Positions 9,609 to 19,433 of a DNA stretch of 64,000 nt are shown piece after piece (positions within the stretch are counted from its first letter, which is position 1; each line of letters starts with the position of its first letter). Location of the stretch: the NCBI RefSeq assembly GCF_029910215.1, contig NZ_CP110395.1:1054001-1118000 (forward strand), in the 5' to 3' direction. The position numbers were made by a program, and so were the translations under genes. The notes beneath the pieces are model-generated. The model was not told the origin of the DNA and ran no database searches. It saw nothing but the letters and a program-made list of their open reading frames with translations. Source of the stretch: Paraburkholderia sp. D15 (lineage in GTDB: Bacteria > Pseudomonadota > Gammaproteobacteria > Burkholderiales > Burkholderiaceae).

Positions 9609-9646
9609 AAAACCGCGCGAGCCCGCCAGGGCCGCGCGGTTTTTTC
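9609..9646 (+). terminator. Rho-independent terminator of ppa
   Basis: Stem CCGCGCG (9613-9619) pairs with CGCGCGG (9633-9639), with a 13-base loop, an A-rich left flank and six T on the right. Confidence 0.88.
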
Positions 9647-9843
9647 ATGGCGCCGGCATCAGGTATAGCCTGAGTGCATCGCAAGGATGAACCGAAGCCA
9701 TTTTTATAACCTGGTGTAAACCCGTATTATTTGCCGCTGCTTCTCCTGCGGCTTCTCCTTCAGCCAGCCGGCCCGTGTGCCGATCTGGCGGCTGGCCGAA
9801 CCGCTCGCCCCCTCAACCGCGTTCCCACGAACCCGTCGCCCGC

Positions 9844-11949
9844 ATGCTGAAGCGCAAGTCCAATCCGTCCTCATCGTCACGCTGGTCGAGCGGGCTTTAC
9901 GCCGTCGGCACCGCGATCTATCGCAAGCGGCCGGTGTGGATGGTGTCGTTCGCGACGAGCGAGGCCAGTCTCGCCGAAGGCCTGCGCGCGGCCTGCGCGT
10001 CCACGGCGATGCTCGCGCTCGGCAATCTGCTGCACGAGCCGGCCTTCGCGTGGGCCGCGATCGGCGCATTCTGGACCTGCCTCGCCGATGCGGGCGGCTC
10101 GAACCGCGCGCGCTTCGCATCGATGATGGGCTTCGCGCTGCTGTCCACGCTGTGCGGCGGGCTCACCGCGTTCGCGTCCAGCGCGGGCACGGCGGTCGCG
10201 GCGCTCGCGCTGCTGCTGTTCACGAGTCTCGGCGCGTTCGGACGGATCTGGGGTTCGGCCGTGTCGCAGGTGACGATCCTCGCCGCGACCGCCTGCGTCG
10301 TGATGGTCGACCGGCCGATGCACGATCCGCGCGCGGTGCTGACGTTTCTGAGCGTCTACCTGGTGGGCTGTCTGTTCGCGGTGGTGTTGAGTCTCACCGT
10401 GTGGCGCATTCATCCGTTCGCCGCGAGCCGCGCCGCGCTACGCACCGTCTACGTGCGGCTCGCGGATATCGCGCTGGATAGCGCGCGTCTGCTCGAACGG
10501 CAGGCCCGGCCGGTGGATTGGGCGACGCATGCCGCGAAATTTCGCGCCGACGCCCGCGCCGCGCTCGAACGCTCGCGCAAGATTCTCGCGAAGGTACCCG
10601 CGTCGCGCACGGGCGGACGCGATGCGTACGACACCCTGCTCGCGTTGCTGACCGATGCCGAAGCGTTGTTCGCCTACCTGATCGCGGTTTCCGGCGCGTG
10701 CGAACGCGTACCGGACGACGCGCGTCGCGTGCGCCGTGCCGCACGGCTGCTGAGCGCGATCGGCCATGTGCTGCATCGTACCGGCGCGGCGGCGGGCGAC
10801 GCGCAGTGGGCACGTCTCGCCGCCGCGCAACCCCGCTTGCGGCGTCTTGCCGAACGCCTCGAATCCGCGCTGATGGAACCGGTGAAGCTGCAATCCGGTT
10901 TCGAGCTGGTCGATTTCGCGCCGGCCGCCGCGGCGCCGGAGAGCTGGAAGGTAAGCGCGCACCGGCTGTGGACGCGTATCGTCGCGACGCTCAAGGCGAA
11001 CCTGTCGACGCAATCGGTCGGCTTGCGCCACGCGGCACGCGTCGGCGTGACGACCACCGTGGGCTTTCTCGTGATCCGCGCGCTCGGGCTGCCGTTCGGC
11101 TACTGGGCCACGATGGCGACGCTGCTGATCCTGCAACCGTCGATCGCCGCGACCTGGCCGCGCAGCATCGAGCGGGCGGCGGGCAGTATCGTCGGCGGCC
11201 TGCTGGCGGCGGCGATCGGCTACGCGATCCATTCGCCGCTCGGCATTTCGCTCGCGGTGTTTCCGCTGGTGATGGCGACCATGGCGTTGCGGCCGGTCAG
11301 CTACAGCCTGTTCGTGCTGTTCCTCACGCCGACCTTCGTGCTGGTCGCGGACTTCGCGACGCCCGGCGCAAGCGAGTTCGCGTATGCGCTCACGCGTCTG
11401 GGCAACAACGTGCTCGGCTGCGTGCTGGCGTTGCTGGCCACGTTCTATCTCTGGCCGACGCGCGAGAAAGCCGACTACCGTGCCTACCTGGGCGCGGCGG
11501 TGCGCGCCAATCTCGCGTATCTGCGCGCCGCGCTCGACGCGACGCGGCACGACGACAAGCAGATGGAACGTCTGCGGCGCGGCGCGGGTCTCGCGAGCAA
11601 TAACGCGGAGGAGGCCATCGGCCGCATCCGGCTGGAGAAGCTCGAAGACTCGATGGTCGATACCGTCACGCTGACCGTGCTCAGCCTGCTGCGCAGAATG
11701 GCGGGGACCGCGACGCAATTGCGGCTCAGCGCGAACCGTCGCGAACGGCGGGATGAGCGCGATGAGCTCGGCGCGTGGGTGGCCGGCGTGAGCGCGGAAA
11801 TCGACGCGGCGTTGAACCGCACGTTGCGGCCGGTTCGGCACGAGTTGCCGGCGCGCGATGGGTTGACGTCGCTGGAGGCGGACGCGGTCGGTGAGCTGGC
11901 GTTGATGCAGCGGCTGCTCACCGAGCGGATGCGCGAGGCACGGGGGTAG
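9844..11949 (+). CDS. FUSC-family inner-membrane transporter (YccS/aromatic acid exporter-like)
   Basis: A 701-residue membrane protein with two clusters of hydrophobic helices (about residues 30-165 and 400-530) separated by a soluble helical region, and a soluble C-terminal tail. The second cluster, with FWTCLADAG and GYWATMATLLILQPSIAATWPRS-type segments, is typical of the fusaric acid resistance/YccS/AaeB group, which exports aromatic acids and similar compounds. The ATG at 9844 (MLKRKSN) fits better than one at 9775, which would add a Pro/Arg-rich leader with no family likeness. No membrane-fusion partner gene is next to it, so it may act alone. Substrate unknown. Confidence 0.82.
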   Translation: MLKRKSNPSSSSRWSSGLYAVGTAIYRKRPVWMVSFATSEASLAEGLRAACASTAMLALGNLLHEPAFAWAAIGAFWTCLADAGGSNRARFASMMGFALLSTLCGGLTAFASSAGTAVAALALLLFTSLGAFGRIWGSAVSQVTILAATACVVMVDRPMHDPRAVLTFLSVYLVGCLFAVVLSLTVWRIHPFAASRAALRTVYVRLADIALDSARLLERQARPVDWATHAAKFRADARAALERSRKILAKVPASRTGGRDAYDTLLALLTDAEALFAYLIAVSGACERVPDDARRVRRAARLLSAIGHVLHRTGAAAGDAQWARLAAAQPRLRRLAERLESALMEPVKLQSGFELVDFAPAAAAPESWKVSAHRLWTRIVATLKANLSTQSVGLRHAARVGVTTTVGFLVIRALGLPFGYWATMATLLILQPSIAATWPRSIERAAGSIVGGLLAAAIGYAIHSPLGISLAVFPLVMATMALRPVSYSLFVLFLTPTFVLVADFATPGASEFAYALTRLGNNVLGCVLALLATFYLWPTREKADYRAYLGAAVRANLAYLRAALDATRHDDKQMERLRRGAGLASNNAEEAIGRIRLEKLEDSMVDTVTLTVLSLLRRMAGTATQLRLSANRRERRDERDELGAWVAGVSAEIDAALNRTLRPVRHELPARDGLTSLEADAVGELALMQRLLTERMREARG

Positions 11950-12022
11950 GGCGCGCGACGCGACGCGACGCCACGAGATGCGTTAGCTGATGTCCAGGTG
12001 AAGTCACGGCGCACCCGGCTAT

Positions 12023-12373
12023 TCAGCACGCGCCTCTCTCCAATGCGTCCACTTCATCCGCTGCATCAGGCTCATCAACTTCGACGGTCTGCGCCACTTC
12101 CACCACCGGCATCACCGATTCCAGCGTCCGCTCGCCCGCCGCCAGCAGACGCTTCTCGGCCGCGGTCAGCCGCTTGACCCAATACTCCGCGCGCGACGCG
12201 CTCGAGCGGTCCGCGAGTTCGAACGATGCCAGCACCTGCACTGGTTTGCGCGAGCGCGTATAACGCGCGCCGAGGCCGCTCGCGTGTTTTTCGAAACGCG
12301 CCTGCACGTCGGTGGCGATGCCGGTGTAGACACTGCCGTCCGAGCATTCGAGCAGATAGAGAAACCACGCCAT
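12023..12373 (-). CDS. GIY-YIG domain protein (UPF0213/YhbQ-like)
   Basis: A 116-residue protein whose first 80 residues are a GIY-YIG nuclease-type fold: WFLYLLECSDGSVYTGIATDV holds the two Tyr strands, followed by RFEKHASGLGARYTRSRKP and the later Glu in ASRAEYWVKRL. Small single-domain members such as YhbQ and YazA are structure-specific or of unknown role. The C-terminal 35 residues are acidic and extend past the family end. Located 9 bases downstream of the GNAT-like gene and probably co-transcribed with it. Confidence 0.85.
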   Translation of the reverse strand: MAWFLYLLECSDGSVYTGIATDVQARFEKHASGLGARYTRSRKPVQVLASFELADRSSASRAEYWVKRLTAAEKRLLAAGERTLESVMPVVEVAQTVEVDEPDAADEVDALERGAC

Positions 12374-12382
12374 GAATGCGCT

Positions 12383-13552
12383 TCAGCCTTTGAACGGATT
12401 GTGTTCGCGCAGCTCGTCCACGTACGCGTGGATGCTGTTCTTTTCGTTGTCGAGAAAATGCCCGACCGCATCCGCGAACGCCGGATGCGCGAGCCAATGC
12501 GCGGAGCGCGTGACGGTGGGCAGAAATCCGCGCGCCATCTTGTGCTCGCCTTGCGCGCCGCCCTCGAACGCACCGAGCTTTTCCTCGATGCAGAATTCGA
12601 GCGGCTGATAGTACGCGGTCTCGAAGTGCAGGCAGGGCACATGTTCGAGCGCGCCCCAGTAGCGGCCGTACAGCGTGCCGCCGGTCGCCGCGTCGCGCTG
12701 ATACACCACGAGCGAACTGGCGATCGGTTTGCCTTCGTATTCGGCGATCACGAGCAGCAGGTTCTCCGGCATCGACTCGCCGATCGTCCGGAAGAAATCG
12801 AGGTTCAGATACGGACTCGAAAAATGCTCGCGATAGGTTTGCCGATAACACTTGCTGAAGAAACGCCAGTCCGCGTCCTGAATGTCCTCGCCGCGAATGC
12901 GCCGCATCGTCACGCCGGCTTCCTGTACCTTGCGGCGTTCGGCGCGAATGTTCTTGCGCTTCTTCTGTTCGAGCGTCGAGAGGAAATCGTCGAAGTCGCG
13001 ATAGCCGTCGTTCAGCCAGTGAAACTGCACGCCTTCGCGCTGCATCATGCCCATGCCGGTCAAGGCGGCGCTTTCGGTTTCGGTGGGAAACAGCACGTGC
13101 AGCGACGACACGTCGGCCTGTTCGGCGAACGCCATCAGCGTGGCCGCGAGGTGACGCAACGCGTGTGCATCCGCCGACAACAAACGGTTGCCCTGTACCG
13201 GCGTGAACGGCACCGCGCACAAAAGCTTCGGGTAATAGTCGAGGCCGTTGCGTTTGTACGCGTCGGCCCAGGCCCAGTCGAACACGTACTCGCCGTACGA
13301 GTGCCCCTTCAGATACACCGGCGCGGCAGCCGCGAGCTGGCCCGTGCGCGGATCGGTGAGCGTGACGAATTGCGGCGCCCAGCCGGTGTCGGCGACCGCG
13401 CAGCGCGTGGCATGCAGCGCACTCAGAAATTCGTGGCGCAAAAACGGCGTGGGCTGCGCCTGGCGCGCGAGCAGCGCGTTCCATTCCGCGGCGTCCACCT
13501 CGGAGGGCGACGCCAGAATGCCCGTGCGATAATCAAAGCGTTCCTGGTTCAA
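12383..13552 (-). CDS. GNAT-superfamily protein, peptidogalycan-type (DUF482)
   Basis: A 389-residue protein of the DUF482/peptidogalycan biosynthesis family, distant from GNAT and Fem aminoacyltransferases. Visible family features are the N-terminal WNALLARQAQPTPFLRHEFL, the central ARGFLPTVTRSAHWLAHPAF near the C-terminus and the LEQKKRKNIRAERRKV basic segment. Family members are proposed to transfer acyl or aminoacyl groups, but their substrate is not known. It is divergent from nadE (about 140 bases between starts) and has the small GIY-YIG gene downstream. Confidence 0.85.
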   Translation of the reverse strand: MNQERFDYRTGILASPSEVDAAEWNALLARQAQPTPFLRHEFLSALHATRCAVADTGWAPQFVTLTDPRTGQLAAAAPVYLKGHSYGEYVFDWAWADAYKRNGLDYYPKLLCAVPFTPVQGNRLLSADAHALRHLAATLMAFAEQADVSSLHVLFPTETESAALTGMGMMQREGVQFHWLNDGYRDFDDFLSTLEQKKRKNIRAERRKVQEAGVTMRRIRGEDIQDADWRFFSKCYRQTYREHFSSPYLNLDFFRTIGESMPENLLLVIAEYEGKPIASSLVVYQRDAATGGTLYGRYWGALEHVPCLHFETAYYQPLEFCIEEKLGAFEGGAQGEHKMARGFLPTVTRSAHWLAHPAFADAVGHFLDNEKNSIHAYVDELREHNPFKG

Positions 13553-13694
13553 TCTGTGTGACTGTTCCGAATGAATCGCGCCGCACGTCGAGTACCTATC
13601 GTGCTGCGCGCTTCGTTAATCCGATTTGTCCGTTGCCGTCGTGCTGACCCGCCGCGGTACTCGCGAGCCGACCGGCTTGCCTGTCGATCCTGCC

Positions 13695-15395
13695 ATGAAG
13701 ACCCGAATCGCTCTTGCTCAAATCAATGTCACCGTCGGCGACTTCGCCGGCAATGTCGCGAAGATCGTCGATGCCGCACGCAGCGCGCACAGCGCTGGTG
13801 CGAAACTGCTGATCGCGCCTGAACTCGCGCTCTCCGGCTATCCGCCCGAAGACCTGCTGCTGCGTCCCGCGTTCTATACCGCGAGCGCGGCCGCATTGGC
13901 CGATCTTGCCGCGCAACTCAAACCGTTCGCCGGCTTGCATGTGCTCGTCGGTCATCCGTTGCGCGAGGCGGGGCATGGCGCACAGCACGGCCATGGTAAT
14001 GCAAACGCGCCGATCCAGCGCGGCGTGCCGCCGCTCGATACGTTCAACGCGGCTTCGCTGCTCGTCGACGGCAACGTGGCCGGCACCTATCGCAAGCAGG
14101 ATCTGCCCAATACCGAAGTGTTCGACGAGAAGCGCTACTTCGCGTCCGACCCGCAGCCGTTCGTGTTCGAACTCGACGGCGTGAAATACGGCGTGGTGAT
14201 CTGCGAGGACGCGTGGCATGCGTCGGCCGCGCAAATGGCGAAGGCCGCCGGCGCGCAGGTCTTGCTGATCCCGAACGGCTCGCCGTATCACCTGAACAAG
14301 GAGGCGGTGCGCTTCGACATTCTGCGCGCGCGGATTCGCGAAACCGGCTTGCCGATGGTCTACGTGAACATGGTCGGCGCACAGGACGAACTGGTGTTCG
14401 ACGGCGGCTCGTTCGTGCTCGACGCGCAGGGCGAACTCGTGGCGCGCATCGCGCAGTTCGAGGAAGCCACCGCGATCGTCGAATTCGAGGACGGCAAGCC
14501 GCTGCCCGGCGCGATCGCGCCGGAGCAATCGCTCGAAGCGCAGGTGTACGCCGCGCTCGTGATGGGCGTGCGCGACTACATCGGCAAGAACGGTTTTCCG
14601 GGCGCGTTGATCGGCCTGTCGGGCGGCGTCGATTCGGCGCTGGTGCTGGCCGTCGCGTGCGATGCGCTCGGCGCCGAACGGGTGCGCGCGGTGATGATGC
14701 CGTCGCGCTACACGGCGGACATCTCGACCACCGACGCCGCCGAGATGGCGCGCCGCGTCGGCGTGCGCTACGACGAGATCGCGATCGCGCCGATGTTCGA
14801 CGCGTTCCGCGGCTCGCTCGCCGGCGAGTTCGCCGGCCGCGCGGAAGACGCGACCGAGGAGAACATCCAGGCCCGCATTCGCGGCACGCTGCTGATGGCG
14901 CTGTCGAACAAGTTCGGCTCGATCGTGCTGACCACCGGCAACAAGAGCGAGATGGCGGTGGGTTATTGCACGCTGTACGGCGACATGGCCGGCGGCTTCG
15001 CGGTGATCAAGGACATCGCCAAGACGCTGGTGTACAAGTTGTGCCGCTATCGCAATGCGGCCACCACGTTCGCCACGCGCGACGTGATTCCCGAGCGGAT
15101 TCTGACGCGCGCGCCGTCGGCGGAGTTGCGCGAGAACCAGACCGACCAGGACAGCCTGCCCGAGTACGAGGTGCTCGACGCGATCATGCGCATGTACATG
15201 GAAGAGGACTGCTCGCTCGCGGAGATCATCGCGGCGGGTTACGCGGCGGACGATGTCAAACGCGTCACGCGCCTCATCAAGATCAACGAATACAAACGCC
15301 GTCAGGCGCCGATCGGCATTCGCGTCACGCATCGCGCGTTCGGCCGCGACTGGCGTTATCCGATCACGTCGCGCTACACCGAACCGGTGGAGTGA
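13695..15395 (+). CDS. nadE: Glutamine-dependent NAD+ synthetase
   Basis: Makes NAD from nicotinic acid adenine dinucleotide, ATP and glutamine, the last step of NAD synthesis. Two domains make up its 566 residues: an N-terminal nitrilase-type glutaminase (catalytic Glu43, Lys134 and Cys170, in APELALSGYP, YRKQDLPN and ICEDAWH) and a C-terminal ATP-pyrophosphatase synthetase with the P-loop SGGVDS at 309-314. The ATG at 13695 (MKTRIALAQ) is chosen because the family starts there; an upstream ATG at 13626 adds an Arg-rich leader. A short His/Gly-rich insertion (about residues 94-103) interrupts the glutaminase domain. It is followed by glnB after 167 bases. Confidence 0.96.
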   Translation: MKTRIALAQINVTVGDFAGNVAKIVDAARSAHSAGAKLLIAPELALSGYPPEDLLLRPAFYTASAAALADLAAQLKPFAGLHVLVGHPLREAGHGAQHGHGNANAPIQRGVPPLDTFNAASLLVDGNVAGTYRKQDLPNTEVFDEKRYFASDPQPFVFELDGVKYGVVICEDAWHASAAQMAKAAGAQVLLIPNGSPYHLNKEAVRFDILRARIRETGLPMVYVNMVGAQDELVFDGGSFVLDAQGELVARIAQFEEATAIVEFEDGKPLPGAIAPEQSLEAQVYAALVMGVRDYIGKNGFPGALIGLSGGVDSALVLAVACDALGAERVRAVMMPSRYTADISTTDAAEMARRVGVRYDEIAIAPMFDAFRGSLAGEFAGRAEDATEENIQARIRGTLLMALSNKFGSIVLTTGNKSEMAVGYCTLYGDMAGGFAVIKDIAKTLVYKLCRYRNAATTFATRDVIPERILTRAPSAELRENQTDQDSLPEYEVLDAIMRMYMEEDCSLAEIIAAGYAADDVKRVTRLIKINEYKRRQAPIGIRVTHRAFGRDWRYPITSRYTEPVE

Positions 15396-15508
15396 GCGGG
15401 GCCACGCCCAACACCATCGCGCGAAAAGCGTGGGCAGGATCGATCATTCATTTGCGTATCGACTTACCGTACGCGCCGGAATGCCGCAATGCATCCGGCG
15501 CGGCGTAG

Positions 15509-15901
<393 letters not shown>

Positions 15902-16014
15902 CGCGCTTCGATGGTTCATCGATAACGCACAAGCGTCTCGCAAGCCGTTCACTCGCCAGTCACGAATGCACCGCCGCGGTGCGTTCCGCGAATACGCTCA
16001 AACGCGTCCAGCAA

Positions 16015-16051
16015 TAAAAAACGGTGCGATACCCTTGCGGATACCGCACCG
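16015..16051 (-). terminator. Rho-independent terminator of the porin gene
   Basis: Read on the minus strand, CGGTGCG (16045-16051) and CGCACCG (16022-16028) form the outer stem and are followed by a run of T (the A run 16016-16021 on the plus strand). It lies 100 bases past the porin stop codon. Confidence 0.8.
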
Positions 16052-16104
16052 ATACGCGCCTCTCGCAGCAGCGTGAAAAAGATTCTCTTGAAGTCTGTCT
16101 GACG

Positions 16105-16134
16105 ATCCCCCGAAGAAAAGTCGCTTCGGGGGAT
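16105..16134. repeat. Perfect inverted repeat just after the porin stop
   Basis: ATCCCCCGAAG (16105-16115) and CTTCGGGGGAT (16124-16134) are 11-base perfect arms with an 8-base loop. There is no T run, so on its own it is more likely an mRNA-stabilising 3' hairpin that works with the terminator 55 bases further on. Confidence 0.75.
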
Positions 16135-16147
16135 GTCGTTCGTTCGC

Positions 16148-17302
16148 TTAGAACGAGTGTTGAATACCTGCGTACACGCCCGATTGCTGATGGCCTTGCA
16201 GCGGGTTGTCCGTTGCGGCGGACGTGCCGGGGTTGTCGGCATTCAGACCGAAGTTGGCGGTCTTGCTGTTACGCACCGTCGCGATCTGCAGATCCAGCAA
16301 CGTACGCTTGGACAGGTTGTACGAACCGCCAATCGTGTACAGCGTGGCATTGCCCGAACCGTTGTTGCCGTTCACGTGGTAGACCGCAGCGATCAGCGCC
16401 GCTGCCGGCGTTGCTTGCCACGTCACACCGCCCCATTCGTGATCGAGAGCTGTCGGCTGGCCCGGCAGAACGCCCGTTGCGCCTGCCGAACGGACTGCCT
16501 GGTAAGCGCCCTGGATCTTGAACTGGCCGAGGAACACGTTCACGAAAGCCGAGTATTCGCGCGATGCGCCGAATACGCCGCCGCCGCCGGTGTTCGTGCC
16601 GTTGACGATGCCGGTGTTCGGGCCGTACAGAATACCGTTGCCCGGGTTGCGGATTTCGTCGTACAGGCCGCGAACCTGGAACAGCGAGTTCGTGTAGGTG
16701 ACCTGTGCGCCGGCTTCACGACCCTGACCAGCCGGGTTGTTACCGTTCCAGTTCGTTGCGTTCGACAGCGCGTATTGACCGTAGAAGTCAAAGCCGGCGA
16801 TCTTCGGCGACTGGTACGCGAAGTTGTTGCTCGATTGCGGCCAGTTGCGGCCACGCACCAGCGATGCCGACGACCAGTTCGATTGACCGAACGGATCGAA
16901 GTCCCAATCGCCGTTCGAGATGAAGAGCATGCGGCCCATCGTGAACGTACCGTACGCGTCGTTCGACAAGCCGACCGTCGCCCAACGATTGAAGAGACCG
17001 CCGCCGCCAGGGCCCGTACCGGTCATCGTGTTGAAGGAGCCTTCCAACTGGAACAGCACCTTGTTGCCGCCACCGATGTCCTCAACGCCCTTCATACCCC
17101 ACAGGCTGGTACCCCAGTCGCCGCTTTCCGCTTTGAAACGGTTCGTGCTGCCGGTTGCCTGGCCATTCGCGCCCACACCAGTCGGAACGCCCGACATGTA
17201 TTCCAGGCCAGCGTCCAGGCGACCGTACAGCGTCACGCTGCTTTGGGCATGCGCAACAACACCGGCCGACATGAGCGCCGCGGCGAGCAAAGCTTTCTTC
17301 AT
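16148..17302 (-). CDS. Gram-negative general porin (OpcP/Omp38-like)
   Basis: An outer-membrane trimeric beta-barrel of 384 residues that lets small hydrophilic solutes through. Residues 1-19 are a signal peptide ending AHA, followed by QSSVTLYGRLDAGLEYMSG, the classic start of betaproteobacterial porins. The protein is rich in Gly, Asn and aromatic residues and ends in Phe (YAGIQHSF), the outer-membrane insertion signal. The second ATG, 17302, is preferred: GGAGGAGA lies right before it and overlaps the codons that would follow the first ATG. Codon use is more uniform than in neighbours, as expected for a very highly expressed gene. Confidence 0.95.
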   Translation of the reverse strand: MKKALLAAALMSAGVVAHAQSSVTLYGRLDAGLEYMSGVPTGVGANGQATGSTNRFKAESGDWGTSLWGMKGVEDIGGGNKVLFQLEGSFNTMTGTGPGGGGLFNRWATVGLSNDAYGTFTMGRMLFISNGDWDFDPFGQSNWSSASLVRGRNWPQSSNNFAYQSPKIAGFDFYGQYALSNATNWNGNNPAGQGREAGAQVTYTNSLFQVRGLYDEIRNPGNGILYGPNTGIVNGTNTGGGGVFGASREYSAFVNVFLGQFKIQGAYQAVRSAGATGVLPGQPTALDHEWGGVTWQATPAAALIAAVYHVNGNNGSGNATLYTIGGSYNLSKRTLLDLQIATVRNSKTANFGLNADNPGTSAATDNPLQGHQQSGVYAGIQHSF

Positions 17303-17818
17303 CTTCTCCTCCATACCCTGTCAAAAGTGAAACCCAGTACTGCGAGTGGTGTTCGGACGCAAGCGCGCCGAACAGAAAGCGGTACCAGGGAGATTAGCGG
17401 GTGGATTGGGTCTCCTGCCGTGACGGGTAGCCTTGGGGCTATCTGGTCGTCATGCCGATCCCTCGCCGACCGGTTCTCCTCTGTGCTTTGAAGTGAAACT
17501 ACTTTTAATCAACTTTGTTTTGCTACTTTGGTTACTAATTTATCAAAAATACCCTTCACTGGGAGAAGAAATTGGTAGCACCCATGACCTGTGTCTCCAA
17601 ATTGCAATAAGAATGTGCGCAATGCGCGATCGCGACACCGCCAAAAATCGCTAAAACCCTTGCGTGGTAAGGGAATCACGGATTGGGACAAGGCACGTCA
17701 AGGATTGCCACTATTGACGCTTGAAAAGCGGCAGAGTAGGGCGAAAAGAGGCCGATCGGGACGGTGAGGAGGCAGGTTTTCGCGGCCGAAATACCCGGAA
17801 TGCACAGGTGAGCGAAAC
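17303..17818. other. Porin upstream intergenic region
   Basis: This is about 516 bases, with an AT-rich stretch at about 17490-17560 that contrasts with the surrounding DNA. It must hold the porin promoter. No gene or clear hairpin is seen apart from the hisP terminator at its left edge (17819-17842). Confidence 0.5.
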
Positions 17819-17842
17819 AAAAAGGGCGCTCGTAAGCGCCCT
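17819..17842 (-). terminator. Rho-independent terminator after hisP
   Basis: Minus strand: AGGGCGCT, loop TACG, AGCGCCCT, then five T. It sits 46 bases past the hisP stop codon. Confidence 0.88.
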
Positions 17843-17888
17843 GTAATACTACTTTGACTACAGCCCAAATAACGGGCCTCGACGAACG

Positions 17889-18668
17889 TTATTTCAGGCT
17901 GCCGGACAGGAACTGTTTGAGGCGTTCGCTGCGGGTGTTCCGGAAGACTTCGTCGGGATGGCCTTCTTCTTCCACGCGTCCCTGATGCAGGAACATCACG
18001 TGATTCGACACGTTGCGCGCGAAGGCCATCTCGTGCGTGACGACGATCATCGTGCGGCCTTCCTCGGCGAGCGTCTGCATCACCTTCAGCACTTCGCCGA
18101 CCAGTTCCGGGTCGAGTGCGGAAGTGGGTTCGTCGAACAGCATCACGTCCGGGTGCATGGCGAGCGCGCGCGCGATCGCCACGCGCTGCTGCTGGCCGCC
18201 CGAAAGATGCGACGGATACTGTTTTTCGAGGCGCGGCGCGAGGCCCACCTTCTCCAGATATTCGCGGGCGCGTTCTTCCGCTTCCTTGCGCTTCAGGCCG
18301 AGCACATTCACCGGCGCCTCGATGATGTTTTCGAGCACGTTCATGTGCGACCACAGATTGAAGTGCTGGAACACCATCGACAGACGCGTGCGCACGCGCT
18401 GTAGCTGCTTCGGATCGGACACGCGCAGCGCGCCGTTCTTGCCGGTCTGCGTGCGCACTTCCTCGCCGTCGACGAAGATGCGCCCCGAGTTCGGCTGTTC
18501 GAGGAAGTTGATGCAGCGGAGCATCGTGCTCTTGCCCGAACCGGACGAGCCGATCACGCTGATCACGTCGCCGGCATTGGCCTTCAGCGACACGCCCTTG
18601 AGGACTTCGTTATCGCCGTACTTTTTGTGAAGCTCGTCGACGAAGAGCTTCTGCTTCTTGGTGTTCAT
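17889..18668 (-). CDS. hisP: Polar amino-acid ABC transporter, ATP-binding subunit (HisP-like)
   Basis: A 259-residue cytoplasmic ATPase that powers uptake of basic or polar amino acids. It shows Walker [10 protein letters not shown] (40-48), the Q-loop [10 protein letters not shown], signature LSGGQQQR, Walker [13 protein letters not shown] and the switch His in VVTHEM. The NLWSHM segment and the overall match are characteristic of the histidine/lysine/arginine/ornithine (HisP/ArtP) subgroup. It is the last gene of a minus-strand hisJ–hisQ–hisM–hisP order. Confidence 0.93.
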   Translation of the reverse strand: MNTKKQKLFVDELHKKYGDNEVLKGVSLKANAGDVISVIGSSGSGKSTMLRCINFLEQPNSGRIFVDGEEVRTQTGKNGALRVSDPKQLQRVRTRLSMVFQHFNLWSHMNVLENIIEAPVNVLGLKRKEAEERAREYLEKVGLAPRLEKQYPSHLSGGQQQRVAIARALAMHPDVMLFDEPTSALDPELVGEVLKVMQTLAEEGRTMIVVTHEMAFARNVSNHVMFLHQGRVEEEGHPDEVFRNTRSERLKQFLSGSLK

Positions 18669-18719
18669 CAGGATCCTTGGGCGTGCTGGACTGGCTTGGG
18701 TTGCGAACTGCGCGGCAGG

Positions 18720-19433
18720 TCATTTGCCTTGCGGCCGCAGATAAGCGAGCCAGCGGCGTTCGGCGCGGCGGAACAGCCACACGAGCGCGAACGAAATGCA
18801 CAGATAGAGCAGGGCGGCGAGGCCGAATGCGTTGAACGACTGATACGTCGCCGAGTTCACGTCGCGCGCGATCTTGAGGATGTCCGGCACGGTCGCGGTG
18901 AACGCGACGGTGGTGGCATGCAGCATCAGGATCACTTCGTTGCTGTAGTACGGCAACGCGCGGCGCAGCGCCGACGGCAGAATCACGCGCCGGTACAGCG
19001 TGAACGACGACATGCCGTATGCGCGCGCCGCTTCGATCTCGCCATACGGCGTCGCCTTGATCGCGCCGGCGAAGATTTCGGTGGTGTACGCGCAGGTGTT
19101 CAGCGTGAAGGCGAGCAGCGTGCAGTGCATGCCGTCGCGGAAGAATGCGTTGGTGAGTTCGTGATTGCGCACGATCTCGAGGCTGTAGAGGCCGGTGTAG
19201 CAGAGCAGCAGTTGCACGTACAGCGGCGTGCCGCGGAACACGTATGTGTACAGCCACACGAGACCGGCGAGCCACTTCTTCTTCGACACGCGCGCGACCG
19301 CGAGCGGAATCGACAGGCAGAAGCCGAGGCCGATCGACACCACCAGCAGCCACAGCGTGATCGCCACGCCGGTCAGGCGGTAACCGTCGGTGTACAGATA
19401 GTTGCGCCAGTATTCCTGAATGATCTCGATCAT
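18720..19433 (-). CDS. hisM: Polar amino-acid ABC transporter, permease subunit (HisM-like)
   Basis: A 237-residue inner-membrane permease with about five helices and the EAA coupling loop (EIEAARAYGMSSFTLYRRVILPSALRRALP) that docks on HisP. The N-terminal EIIQEYWRNYLYTDGYRLTG resembles HisM. Its ATG overlaps the hisQ stop in an ATGA arrangement, so translation is coupled. It works as a heterodimer with HisQ. Confidence 0.92.
   Translation of the reverse strand: MIEIIQEYWRNYLYTDGYRLTGVAITLWLLVVSIGLGFCLSIPLAVARVSKKKWLAGLVWLYTYVFRGTPLYVQLLLCYTGLYSLEIVRNHELTNAFFRDGMHCTLLAFTLNTCAYTTEIFAGAIKATPYGEIEAARAYGMSSFTLYRRVILPSALRRALPYYSNEVILMLHATTVAFTATVPDILKIARDVNSATYQSFNAFGLAALLYLCISFALVWLFRRAERRWLAYLRPQGK

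Noticed and set aside
10438..11841. A 467-codon minus-strand frame antisense to the FUSC gene
   Set aside because: Arg/Gln/His-rich composition without motifs; the opposite frame encodes a clear membrane transporter.
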